Origin: an uncultured Lacticaseibacillus sp.
GTDB taxonomy: Bacteria; Bacillota; Bacilli; Lactobacillales; Lactobacillaceae
Reading direction: 5' to 3'
NCBI GenBank assembly: GCA_934370925.1
Contig: CAKRNG010000016.1
Location: forward strand, 1-47,039
DNA length: 47,039 nt
Positions within the stretch are counted from its first letter, which is position 1; every line of letters starts with the position of its first letter. Positions 8,932 through 16,642 of this stretch are shown piece by piece. The notes beneath the pieces were generated by a model that worked only from the letters and a program-made list of their open reading frames with translations, had not been told where the DNA came from and searched no databases. The translations under genes and the position numbers were made by a program.

Positions 8932-8960
8932 TTGACGAAATCGCTGATAGCCGGTATAGT
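8932..8960 (+). promoter_or_regulatory. Promoter of second tRNA-Gln gene
   Basis: TTGACG (8932-8937), 17-base spacer, TATAGT (8955-8960). The GCCGGTATAGTAATA context is the same as at the first tRNA-Gln. Confidence 0.85.
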
Positions 8961-8992
8961 AATAAACGTTGTTGAGATGCAACACAACTTAT

Positions 8993-9063
8993 TGGGTATT
9001 AGCGAAGTGGTAACGCAGTGGACTCTGAATCCATAATCCTAGGTTCGATCCCTAGATACCCAA
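8993..9063 (+). tRNA. tRNA-Gln (anticodon CTG), second identical copy
   Basis: Identical in all 71 bases to the tRNA at 5233-5303. The CAACTTAT-like left flank and TCA right flank are also shared. The anticodon CTG sits in the loop CTCTGAA. CCA is not encoded. It has its own promoter and terminator. Confidence 0.95.
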
Positions 9064-9071
9064 TCATAAGA

Positions 9072-9105
9072 AACGCGTACGGCTTAGGCTGTGCGCGTTT
9101 TGTTT
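9072..9105 (+). terminator. Terminator of second tRNA-Gln
   Basis: AACGCGTACGGC pairs with GCTGTGCGCGTT (two wobbles) around TTAG, followed by a T-rich tail TTGTTTT. Confidence 0.8.
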
Positions 9106-9122
9106 TCCTTCACGGGGAAATA

Positions 9123-9151
9123 TAAAAACCCGACGCCAAGCACGTCGGGTT
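9123..9151 (-). terminator. Terminator of the small hypothetical gene
   Basis: AACCCGACG and CGTCGGGTT pair around CCAAGCA. On the minus strand the stem is followed by a T run (A run at 9124-9128), placing it downstream of the gene at 9197-9529. Confidence 0.8.
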
Positions 9152-9196
9152 CCGTGAAGCAGTTATCTGTTTTGAAGAAGTGAAGTTAATTACGTG

Positions 9197-9529
9197 TTAC
9201 TCAAAGGCGAGTTGCACGACGTATTGGTGGTGCAGGGGTAGATGACACCCTGTAAACCAGATAACCTCGGGCATTGGGAGTGGCTTCTCCGGACTAATTA
9301 AGCGTGCCATCCACACGATGAGTTCAGGTTGCGTGCGGATAAAGCCCTCATCGAGTGAGACGGCGTGCAGGCGGTTCTCGGGAAACAGGTCCTTGCCTTC
9401 AGGAAACAGGACGTGATCAGTCACCAAGAGCATGACCTCATTCTTATAACGCATCCGGGTGGCTTGGTAGCTTTCGGGATGACTTCTTAAATAGTTAAAA
9501 ACTTTGGTTAGCGTGACGGATTTATCCAT
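9197..9529 (-). CDS. Hypothetical protein, 110 residues
   Basis: I do not recognise a family. The protein is soluble, with no signal peptide or membrane helix. It has several aromatic and His/Trp-containing segments (VIWFTGCHLPLHHQY near the C-terminus). The ATG at 9529 is preferred over 9550 because GGAGGAG lies about 6 bases upstream. A terminator follows it. The gene is convergent with the second tRNA and divergent from the TetR gene. Good signals at both ends support expression. Confidence 0.65.
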   Translation of the reverse strand: MDKSVTLTKVFNYLRSHPESYQATRMRYKNEVMLLVTDHVLFPEGKDLFPENRLHAVSLDEGFIRTQPELIVWMARLISPEKPLPMPEVIWFTGCHLPLHHQYVVQLAFE

Positions 9530-9708
9530 GAGCGCTCCTCCACGAATCATTTACTTAATACCTTCATCATAGCACAGTAAAGCGGTTTACGGGCGAAGAA
9601 AACAGAGCGGCGCATCCCGGGAATTTTTGCCACTGGTGTTTGTGTCATCCTGTCGATTCTCAAAGAAAACGGCGATGAAAACAAATCGTGAAGGTTTTGT
9701 GAACTTAG

Positions 9709-9765
9709 TTGTATTTTCTGTAAGCAGGCGTATAATGACAAGTTGTCACATGACAGAGTGTCATG
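9709..9765 (+). promoter_or_regulatory. Promoter and twin-palindrome operator of the TetR/ABC locus
   Basis: A -10 TATAAT lies at 9731-9736, with a possible -35 TTGTAT at 9709-9714 (16-base spacer). Two palindromes lie back to back just downstream: TGACAAGTTGTCA (9736-9748) and CATGACAGAGTGTCATG (9749-9765). They share the half-site TGACA/TGTCA and overlap the expected start of transcription. This is a typical placement for an autoregulating TetR repressor. Binding by the adjacent regulator is inferred. Confidence 0.65.
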
Positions 9766-9804
9766 ATAAGTGAATGTTAAATTCAATAGAGAGGAGCGTT
9801 GATT

Positions 9805-10440
9805 GTGCCAAAAGCAACATTTTTCCGGTTACCTGAAGAAAAGCGCAACCGACTGCTTGCCGCTGCAAGATCCGAATTTGGGCGGGCGCCGTTTGCAAAG
9901 GCATCTGTTTCAAACATCATTGAGCTGGCAGGGATTCCCCGGGGGAGCTTTTACCAGTATTTCGAGGATAAGCAGGATATTTTCTACTATATGTTAGAAG
10001 TTGAAGGCAAGTCGATGATTGTGCACCTGAAAGACGGGTTGGTGACGCACGAAGGAGACATTTTTGCCACCCTGCATGATTTCTTCGATTGGCTGATGAT
10101 TGATATGACGCAAAGTGAGCATCATGATCTTTTCCGGAATGTCATTATGGAAATGGACTTCCGGACAGCAACGCACACTGCTATTGGGAGTGAGAGTAAG
10201 AAGCCACACGAGTTCAAGGAATTCATGGAAACGCACATCGATTTCAGTCGGCTTCAGCTTGAACGTCGTCAGGACATTTCCGTTCTGGTTCACGTCGCAT
10301 TTGGGAACTTCATGCAGACGGTGACGCATTACTACAATGCCCAAGGAACGGACCGCGAATTCTCACTCGAGGATGCAAAACGTAACGTCCATTTGGCGTT
10401 GACCTGGTTGGAAAACGGCGTGGGTCAGCCGGCAGTATAG
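9805..10440 (+). CDS. TetR/AcrR-family transcriptional regulator
   Basis: A one-component repressor of 211 residues. The N-terminal helix-turn-helix is clear: LLAAARSEF, then VSNIIELAGIPRGSFYQYF (about residues 33-52), the family signature. The remaining 150 residues would form the ligand-binding domain. GTG at 9805 is preferred over TTG at 9799 because GAGGAG is about 8 bases upstream and MPKATFF is a natural start. The ABC exporter genes follow after 121 bases, so this protein probably controls them and itself through the palindromes at 9736-9765. The inducer is unknown, possibly an exported drug or peptide. Confidence 0.9.
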   Translation: MPKATFFRLPEEKRNRLLAAARSEFGRAPFAKASVSNIIELAGIPRGSFYQYFEDKQDIFYYMLEVEGKSMIVHLKDGLVTHEGDIFATLHDFFDWLMIDMTQSEHHDLFRNVIMEMDFRTATHTAIGSESKKPHEFKEFMETHIDFSRLQLERRQDISVLVHVAFGNFMQTVTHYYNAQGTDREFSLEDAKRNVHLALTWLENGVGQPAV

Positions 10441-10476
10441 CTTTCGGAAAAACCGATAAAAATTGAGTTCATCATT

Positions 10477-10509
10477 GTACATCGCCGAATCTGTGATTGG
10501 GAGATGTAC
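10477..10509 (+). promoter_or_regulatory. Inverted repeat between regulator and exporter genes
   Basis: GTACATC (10477-10483) is mirrored by GATGTAC (10503-10509) across 19 bases, 53 bases before the first ABC gene. It could be an operator or an mRNA hairpin. No T run follows and no clear separate promoter is seen. Confidence 0.35.
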
Positions 10510-10561
10510 GCAATAAATAATTGAATGTTTCGTGTTTGAAGCATTTGTAATGGAGGCAGCC

Positions 10562-12301
10562 ATGCTAAAAGTATCAAAGGGCCGAATGTCACTTTGGGTG
10601 GTATTCGGATCCGTTCTTTTCATGATTATCCAGGTTATCAGTAACCTGTACTTACCAAACCTGACGTCTGACATCGTGAATAACGGGGTCACGACGGGGG
10701 ATATTGATTATATCTGGCGCGTTGGTGTCAAGATGGTGGGCTTCTCACTGATTAGTGTGTTCGCCTCCGTCTGCAACGTCCTCCTCGCAGCGCGGGCGTC
10801 CCAAAAGTTGGGGTCAAACCTGCGTAAGGATATTTACCGGAAAGTCATCAACTACTCCCACGACGAAATGGACAAGGTCGGGACCAGTAGTTTGATTACC
10901 CGAACAACTAATGACGTTGTTCAGATTCAGAACGTGGTCATGATGTTCTTGCGGATGATGATTATGGCGCCAATTATGTTGGTTGGGGCAAGCTTCCTGG
11001 CTTACCAGAAGAACCACACGTTGACGTTGATCTTCCTCATTGTCATCCCCGTTCTCTTAGTCGTGATGGCCGGTGTGATGTTCTTCGCTGTGCCACTGTT
11101 CAAGAAGATGCAGCAGAAGACCGATAACATCAACCTGGTTTTCCGTGAAGGACTCACGGGGGTGCGTGTCATTCGTGCTTTCCGCCAAGACCAGTTCGAA
11201 CAGGACCGCTTTGACGGTGTGAACAAGGACTACACGGACAACGCCGTGAAGGTCTTCTCCATCATGGCCGTCATGATGCCCCTTATGACGTTGATCATGA
11301 GTGGGACGAACATTGGGATTACTTGGTGGGGTGGTCACCTCATTGCCCAGCAGGCCATGAACACGGGGAACATGATTGCGTTCATGACGTACGCGATGCA
11401 AATTCTGATGAGCTTCATGATGCTTGCGATGATTTTCGTCTTCGTTCCACGTGCGCAGGCTTCTGCGGTGCGTATTAATGAAGTGCTGGATCAGACAACG
11501 ACCATCAAGACCAGCAATGAAGCCGCAAGTGTTGAAAATATTCAAGATGCAGATCCTGATTTGCACTTTGACAACGTTGATTTCCGCTACCATGGCGCTG
11601 AAAACCCTGCACTAGCAGGTGTTGATTTCCATGTTCATGCGGGCCAAACGGTTGCTGTGATTGGAGGCACGGGTTCAGGAAAGTCGACCTTGGTTAATCT
11701 GATTCCACGTTTTTACGATGTTGAATCAGGTACCGTGAAGGTCAACAAGCACGATGTTCGTCACGTGAACTTGAAGGCCCTGCGCGATGCCGTCGCGTTT
11801 GTTCCTCAGAAGGCGAACCTGTTTAGCGGGACCGTGCGCGATAACTTGAAGTACGGGAACGAAGACGCGACCGATGATCAGCTTTGGCACGCACTAGAAA
11901 TTGCGCAGTCAAAGGATTTCATCTCCGAACAACCAGAAGGCCTGGACTACATCGTCGAACAAGGCGGGGCCAACTTCTCTGGGGGCCAGCGCCAGCGTTT
12001 GGCAATTGCACGTGCCCTCGTCAAGGATGCATCCGTTTATGTCTTCGATGATTCCTTCTCTGCGCTCGACTTTAAGACCGACGCCAATCTACGTGCAGCC
12101 TTGAAGTCTGACCCAATGATTAGCAGTCGTGTGGTTGTGATTGTGGGCCAGCGTGTTTCGACGGTTGCGGATGCTGACCAGATTGTCGTTCTGGATGACG
12201 GGAAGATGGTTGGTCTTGGGACGCATGCGGAACTTAAGGCAAATAATGAAACGTATCAAGAAATTATCAATTCACAGATTCGGGAAGGAGATGAAGCGTA
12301 A
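10562..12301 (+). CDS. ABC exporter half-transporter, degenerate-site subunit (LmrC/TM287-like)
   Basis: A membrane export ATPase of 579 residues. A type IV exporter membrane domain with six predicted helices (about 1-310) precedes a nucleotide-binding domain. Walker A is GGTGSGKST (about 367), the signature FSGGQ is canonical (about 470), and Walker B ends VYVFDDSFSALD. Asp replaces the catalytic Glu, and the switch region reads VGQRVST with Gln in place of His. These are the substitutions known for the degenerate-site partner in LmrCD and TM287/288 heterodimers. The ATG at 10562 follows GGAGG by 7 bases and is preferred to GTG at 10532. It overlaps the next gene by one base. The likely role is efflux of drugs or amphiphiles. 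The substrate cannot be read from sequence. Confidence 0.93.
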   Translation: MLKVSKGRMSLWVVFGSVLFMIIQVISNLYLPNLTSDIVNNGVTTGDIDYIWRVGVKMVGFSLISVFASVCNVLLAARASQKLGSNLRKDIYRKVINYSHDEMDKVGTSSLITRTTNDVVQIQNVVMMFLRMMIMAPIMLVGASFLAYQKNHTLTLIFLIVIPVLLVVMAGVMFFAVPLFKKMQQKTDNINLVFREGLTGVRVIRAFRQDQFEQDRFDGVNKDYTDNAVKVFSIMAVMMPLMTLIMSGTNIGITWWGGHLIAQQAMNTGNMIAFMTYAMQILMSFMMLAMIFVFVPRAQASAVRINEVLDQTTTIKTSNEAASVENIQDADPDLHFDNVDFRYHGAENPALAGVDFHVHAGQTVAVIGGTGSGKSTLVNLIPRFYDVESGTVKVNKHDVRHVNLKALRDAVAFVPQKANLFSGTVRDNLKYGNEDATDDQLWHALEIAQSKDFISEQPEGLDYIVEQGGANFSGGQRQRLAIARALVKDASVYVFDDSFSALDFKTDANLRAALKSDPMISSRVVVIVGQRVSTVADADQIVVLDDGKMVGLGTHAELKANNETYQEIINSQIREGDEA

Positions 12302-14178
12302 TGACTGAAAGTAAAGCACCTCAAGGCCCACGTGGCGGACATGGTCCAATGGGTGGTGGTCATGGTCCCGTTGAGAAGCCAAAGAACTTCTGGAAAACCA
12401 CGAACCGTCTGATGGGTTACATGCACAGTCGCCTCATCGGGGTTGGTCTCGTCATTGTTTTGGCGATTGCCTCCGTTATCTTCCAAATCCAAACACCTAA
12501 GATTCTGGGGAAAGCAACAACCGAAATCTACAAAGGGGTAATGAAGGGTCAGGCTGAACAAAAAGCTGGGATTCACTTCAGCCAGTACCCAATTAACTTC
12601 GACAAAATTGAACAAATTGTGGTGACGGTTATTGTCATGTACTTGATTAGTGCCGTCTTCAGTTTCCTGCAGCAGTTCATCATGACGCGCATCAGTCAGC
12701 GGACCGTTTACGATTTGCGTAAAGAACTGAAGCACAAGATGCAGGTTGTGCCAATCAACTACTATGACACGCACAATAATGGGGATATCATGTCCCGTGC
12801 CGTCAACGATATGGATAACATTGCCAGCACCTTGCAGCAGAGCCTGACGCAGATGGTGACCAGTGCCGTGACGTTCATCGGGACGTTGTGGATGATGCTT
12901 TCCATTTCGTGGCAGCTGACGTTAATTGCGGCGGTCACTGTGCCACTCTCACTCGTGGTGGTTGGTATTGTGGCACCAAAGTCACAGCGCTTCTTCGCTG
13001 CCCAGCAGAAGTCACTTGGGCTCATCAACAACCAGGTTGAAGAATCTTATGGTGGTCAGGTCATCATCAAGAGTTTCAACCGTGAAGAAGACCTTATTAC
13101 TGAGTTTGAAGCGGAAAATGACCGTTACTACAACGCTGCATGGAAGGCCCAGTTCGTTTCTGGGATTATCATGCCGCTCATGACCTTCCTGAACAACATT
13201 GGCTACGTCTTCGTTGCGGTTGTTGGGGGCGTTCAGGTGGCAAACGGGAGTGTGACGCTGGGGAACGTGCAGGCCTTCCTGCAATACACCCAGCAGTTCA
13301 GCCAGCCAATTTCACAGCTTGCTAACTTGGCGAACACCATCCAATCCACGATTGCATCCGCAGAACGTGTCTTTGCCGTTCTTGATGAAGCCGAGATGGA
13401 AGAAACACACGTCGATATTCCAGATGATAAGGAAACCGATAACCTCCTCAAGCTGGATCACGTCCAGTTTGGTTATGGTGAAGGCGACTTGCTCATGACG
13501 GACTACAATCTGGACGTGAAATCAGGGCAGATGGTTGCCATTGTCGGGCCAACAGGTGCCGGGAAAACAACAATCATCAACTTGCTTGAACGCTTCTATG
13601 ATGTGCGTGGTGGATCCATTCGCTTGAAGGGGACGGATACGCGGAACCTTTCTCGTGAAGACTTACGGAGTCACTTCGCAATGGTGCTTCAAGATACTTG
13701 GTTGTTCACGGGGACTATCTGGGACAACTTGAAGTACGGTCGTGAAGACGCTTCGGATGAAGAAATTCTTGAAGCATCAAAGGCCGCTCACGTTGATAAC
13801 TTTGTCCGCCAGTTGCCGGATGGGTACAACACGGTGCTGAACGAAGAAGCCTCCAACATCAGTCAGGGGCAGCGTCAACTGTTGACGATTGCCCGTGCCT
13901 TTGTGGCGGATCCTGAAATTCTGATTCTGGATGAAGCCACGAGTTCCGTCGATACGCGAACTGAATTGCACATTCAGCACGCCATGCAGCGACTGCTCAA
14001 GGACCGGACGAGCTTCGTTGTGGCGCATCGTCTGTCAACGATTCGTGATGCGGACAACATCATCATGATGAATCATGGGTCCATTGTGGAAACAGGGAAC
14101 CACGACACACTGATGGCAAAGGACGGCTTCTACGCTGATCTGTACAACTCCCAGTTCTCCGGCAACGTCGCAATCTAG
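12301..14178 (+). CDS. ABC exporter half-transporter, catalytic subunit (LmrD/TM288-like)
   Basis: The 625-residue partner of the preceding protein. The first 27 residues are rich in Gly, Pro and His (GGHGPMGGGHGP). A six-helix membrane domain (about 40-370) and a nucleotide-binding domain follow. Walker A is GPTGAGKTT (about 415), Walker B is ILILDEATSSVD with the catalytic Glu, and the switch VVAHRLST retains His. Its signature is ISQGQ instead of LSGGQ. This complements the first subunit, so each composite ATP site is either fully canonical or fully degenerate. Its start codon overlaps the stop of the first gene (TAATG), which implies translational coupling. The hairpin at 14286-14334 probably ends the operon. 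Confidence 0.94.
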   Translation: MTESKAPQGPRGGHGPMGGGHGPVEKPKNFWKTTNRLMGYMHSRLIGVGLVIVLAIASVIFQIQTPKILGKATTEIYKGVMKGQAEQKAGIHFSQYPINFDKIEQIVVTVIVMYLISAVFSFLQQFIMTRISQRTVYDLRKELKHKMQVVPINYYDTHNNGDIMSRAVNDMDNIASTLQQSLTQMVTSAVTFIGTLWMMLSISWQLTLIAAVTVPLSLVVVGIVAPKSQRFFAAQQKSLGLINNQVEESYGGQVIIKSFNREEDLITEFEAENDRYYNAAWKAQFVSGIIMPLMTFLNNIGYVFVAVVGGVQVANGSVTLGNVQAFLQYTQQFSQPISQLANLANTIQSTIASAERVFAVLDEAEMEETHVDIPDDKETDNLLKLDHVQFGYGEGDLLMTDYNLDVKSGQMVAIVGPTGAGKTTIINLLERFYDVRGGSIRLKGTDTRNLSREDLRSHFAMVLQDTWLFTGTIWDNLKYGREDASDEEILEASKAAHVDNFVRQLPDGYNTVLNEEASNISQGQRQLLTIARAFVADPEILILDEATSSVDTRTELHIQHAMQRLLKDRTSFVVAHRLSTIRDADNIIMMNHGSIVETGNHDTLMAKDGFYADLYNSQFSGNVAI

Positions 14179-14285
14179 ACGTTGGGTCGCTGGGCGTGTT
14201 TGGGGGAGTTCGGCCTCCGCAGCGGGCTTTGCGGGTGCCGGAACGTGGTGGGGCACACCTCCAGCCGCTGACGCGTCTTCCGGTT

Positions 14286-14334
14286 AAAAAATGAACCTCG
14301 AGCTCGCTGCGCTCACCTTCGAGTTTCATTTTTT
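14286..14334 (+). terminator. Probable terminator of the ABC exporter operon
   Basis: AAAAAATGAA and TTTCATTTTTT form the base of a long stem that continues through CTCGAG/TTCGAG with one mismatch, ending in six T. It lies 107 bases after the second ABC gene and may work in both directions. Confidence 0.6.
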
Positions 14335-14370
14335 GCCCGAGGCTGCGCCAGAAGACGGGTTGGCCCCGGT

Positions 14371-14430
14371 ATACAAGGCGGTCCCGGCGGAAATCCCGAA
14401 CTTAGGATTTCTGCCGGGACTGCCTTGTAT
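14371..14430. repeat. Long hairpin, 26-bp stem
   Basis: The arms 14371-14396 and 14405-14430 begin ATACAAGGC and end GCCTTGTAT. Only two positions are wobble pairs, around an 8-base loop. No T run follows, so it is not a standard terminator. Inverted copies of CAGAAGAC/GTCTTCTG flank it. Confidence 0.85.
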
Positions 14431-14607
14431 GTGAGGGGACAGTCTTCTGGCGCGCGACTGGATGTAACGTTTGTGTGCTTTGGACTTATGGCGCACCCAC
14501 ATTCACCACTTGGCCCCCACGCCCGCTACTCCGGCCGAACTGCCCCAAACACTGGGCGCTACGGTAGATGGTGTTGTACAGAAAACGGGATTTATAGAAA
14601 CAAAAGG

Positions 14608-14660
14608 AAAATGGCATCAGTTTCGGCGTAAACTCGCTCCGAAACTGATGCCATTTTTCG
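14608..14660. terminator. Hairpin with 19-bp perfect stem and T run
   Basis: AAAATGGCATCAGTTTCGG pairs perfectly with 14639-14657 across a 12-base loop and is followed by TTTCG. It looks like an intrinsic terminator on the plus strand, yet no gene lies upstream in this block. It may end an unannotated transcript. Confidence 0.6.
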
Positions 14661-15130
14661 TCTACCGTTTCCCATGCACGGTCATTAGCGCGCCAGCCGC
14701 TAATGACAATCGTTTCTTTTTAACGACCGAAGCCAGGATGAGTTAAGTTTTCTCCGCAGTGTCGCTGTCGCTCCTTACGTTGCATCCGTTTGCTGGTTGA
14801 TTACGTTGGAACTCGGATGTGCAGTGTCAGTAAATCAAACTTTAGCGAGCAAACCTAACCTCGATAAGACATTCGCGCGCAGCCGCGAATGTCCTGCCTG
14901 AAAAGGTTTTTCCCTAAATAAAGAGGGGGGGTTCTCCACCAAATCAATGTAGGTGCGTACTGGTGGTCTTCGTTCCGGCCCCCAAAGCCCGTAACGGAGA
15001 CCGCCAGTACACGCCGGCCTGGTACCACACCACGTTCCGGCCCCCAAAAACCGCAGCGGAGAGCACCTGTGCACACCGATATTTCCACACATACAGCCAG
15101 TCATGCGACAAATGATTGCACAAACACGCG

Positions 15131-15139
15131 TGGTACAAT
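15131..15139 (+). promoter_or_regulatory. Extended -10 promoter of the serine hydrolase gene
   Basis: TGgTACAAT is an extended -10 element 24 bases before the GTG start. No good -35 lies at 16-18 bases. TTGCAC is present but only 12 bases upstream. Confidence 0.45.
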
Positions 15140-15162
15140 GAATGTAAACGAGGTGACAGAAC

Positions 15163-16185
15163 GTGAACAAGAATCAGCAACGATTGAATCAGATGCGTGT
15201 GGCCGTTGATGCGCGCCTGCACCATTTTGTTTCGTCTGGGGTTACGCCTGGCGTGAGTTACGCGTTATTAGCAGGTGGGGACGTCTACACGAGTGTCTTT
15301 GGCAACGAAGCGATTCGGCCAGAAACGGTGCCACTCCAGGCGCACCGTTTCTATGATCTCGCATCGTTGACGAAGGTGCTGGGGACGACGCCTTTATTTC
15401 TTCAAGCTGTGGCGGAGGGGCGTCTTGCGTTGAATCAGCCGCTCCGGACCATCTTGCCTGACTTTTCAGGCGGAGACGTCACGTTCCAGGAATTATTAAC
15501 GCACACGTCTGGACTGGCGGGATATATTCCACATCGCGATGAATTACCGCCCGACCAGCTTGAACAGGCGTTGATCACCCAGTTACATGAAGGTCCTGAG
15601 CGGGGTGTACACGCCGTTTATCGGGACTTCAATCTGCTCCTGACAGGATGGGCGTTAGAACGCGTATACGGCGGTGTGCCCATCCAGCAGCTCATTACCA
15701 CGCACGTTCTGAACCCGCTCCACCTTGAAGCAACGTTTACGCCAACACCGACTTTATGCGTACCCACGACTTACAGTAAACAGGCCGGTTTATTACGTGG
15801 GCATGTACACGACCCAAAGAGTGCTATTTTAGGCACGCATTCAGGTGCGGCAGGGCTGTTCGCAACGCTCGATGGGGTGGTTAAGTTCGTGCAATCGACG
15901 TTTGATGCGAAGTCAGCTGTGATGCCTACCGCTTGGGCGCAAACCCTGCAACGAGATTACACAGCCGGGGAACGGCGGAGCATTGGGTTTAATCTGCGGT
16001 ATCCAGCAACAAGTCGTCGGCCGTGGCTGTACCATACAGGCTATACGGGGACGTTTGTGTTGTTTGATCCAACCGCACAGTTAGGCCTCGTGGTGCTGAC
16101 GAATCGCGTTCATCCAGTTGTACACGAAGATTTTCTCAAACAGCGGGATGAACTCATTCATCATTTGCTTGAGGTAATGGGCTAA
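15163..16185 (+). CDS. Serine hydrolase, beta-lactamase/transpeptidase fold (class C-like)
   Basis: A 340-residue protein of the beta-lactamase (PF00144-type) family. The catalytic SxxK is SLTK (Ser68-Lys71) within FYDLASLTKV. The second motif is YRDF, where Tyr-x-Asn is usual, and the third is HTGYTG near the C-terminus, replacing KTG. No signal peptide is seen, so it is probably cytoplasmic. In lactobacilli such proteins are esterases, D-peptidases or of unknown specificity, not true beta-lactamases. The GTG start at 15163 follows GAGGTG by 7 bases. It is monocistronic, ending at the bidirectional terminator at 16195. Confidence 0.88.
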   Translation: MNKNQQRLNQMRVAVDARLHHFVSSGVTPGVSYALLAGGDVYTSVFGNEAIRPETVPLQAHRFYDLASLTKVLGTTPLFLQAVAEGRLALNQPLRTILPDFSGGDVTFQELLTHTSGLAGYIPHRDELPPDQLEQALITQLHEGPERGVHAVYRDFNLLLTGWALERVYGGVPIQQLITTHVLNPLHLEATFTPTPTLCVPTTYSKQAGLLRGHVHDPKSAILGTHSGAAGLFATLDGVVKFVQSTFDAKSAVMPTAWAQTLQRDYTAGERRSIGFNLRYPATSRRPWLYHTGYTGTFVLFDPTAQLGLVVLTNRVHPVVHEDFLKQRDELIHHLLEVMG

Positions 16186-16194
16186 ATCAAAACA

Positions 16195-16246
16195 AATACC
16201 CCTTAGAGATGGGTAGTCTCACATCTCTAAGGGGTGTTTTATTTTT
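16195..16246. terminator. Bidirectional terminator
   Basis: ACCCCTTAGAGATG and CATCTCTAAGGGGT pair across a 10-base loop, with A-rich and T-rich flanks. It separates the convergent serine hydrolase gene and the small gene at 16251. Confidence 0.9.
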
Positions 16247-16250
16247 GTTT

Positions 16251-16505
16251 TCAAATTGCGACGTGTTTAATGTGTCGCGTGCGCACCTGTGCGGGGTAAC
16301 CGAGCTTGATGAGAATTTCGCTCCACTGGAGTCCACGGGAACGGTAGAGGAAAGCAACGAGTTGCTTGAGCGGGATTTCGTCTGTCGAGCGGCGATTAAC
16401 AGCTGTCATCGTTGGTTTCTCAGCCATATCCAGCTCGTGGATATAGCGGTCCACGGTTGCCAGTAACTCGTTGTTCGTCATCTGGTGCCATTGCAATTTT
16501 GTCAT
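16251..16505 (-). CDS. Hypothetical protein, 84 residues
   Basis: I do not recognise a family. The protein is small, soluble and helical-looking, with a basic C-terminal part (YRSRGLQWSEILIKLGYP, then RTRHIKH) that could bind nucleic acid. The ATG at 16505 is chosen because AAGGAG lies about 8 bases upstream. The longer frame to 16592 has no ribosome site. It lies 137 bases after the 459-residue unknown gene on the same strand and may share its transcript. Confidence 0.65.
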   Translation of the reverse strand: MTKLQWHQMTNNELLATVDRYIHELDMAEKPTMTAVNRRSTDEIPLKQLVAFLYRSRGLQWSEILIKLGYPAQVRTRHIKHVAI

Positions 16506-16642
16506 CTTGTCACTCCTTATCCTTATCATTAGTCCAATTATACAAAAGATAAATGGTTTTGTCACCGTTTTCTCCGATAAAATCTTATGCAAATTAGACG
16601 CTAGCTTTTATAAGAGGTGGCTTTTTTAACAACGAGCGATAC

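Larger units (their letters stand above)
14179..15115. repeat. Gene-free block of clustered inverted repeats
   Basis: No convincing gene lies in these 937 bases. At least five strong hairpins are present. A 26-bp stem with two wobbles pairs 14371-14396 with 14405-14430. A 19-bp perfect stem pairs 14608-14626 with 14639-14657. GTCATTAGCG/CGCTAATGAC lies at 14681-14707. GACATTCGCG/CGCGAATGTC lies at 14868-14893. A terminator-like stem lies at 14286-14334. The decamer CGTCTTCTGG, or a one-base variant, recurs near 14274, 14347 (inverted) and 14443, framing the hairpins. A longer element recurs four times (about 14190-14260 inverted, 14491-14560, 14958-15010, 15021-15070). This suggests REP-like or decayed mobile DNA. 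The function is unknown. Confidence 0.7.

Noticed and set aside
9547..9786. A 79-codon minus-strand frame in the TetR upstream region
   Set aside because: It covers the TetR promoter and palindromes, lacks a ribosome site and has no coherent composition.
14425..14746. Two overlapping open frames of 68 and 91 codons in the hairpin block
   Set aside because: They have no good ribosome sites, cross perfect inverted repeats and have implausible composition. They are by-products of the GC-rich repeats.
14835..15225. Three overlapping minus-strand frames upstream of the serine hydrolase
   Set aside because: They run through repeat copies with similar Gly-Pro-Glu-Arg strings in several frames and lack start signals.
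15163..16185. True antibiotic-resistance beta-lactamase
   Set aside because: No signal peptide is seen, and the second and third motifs differ from class C enzymes. Many lactobacilli carry such serine hydrolases with other roles.
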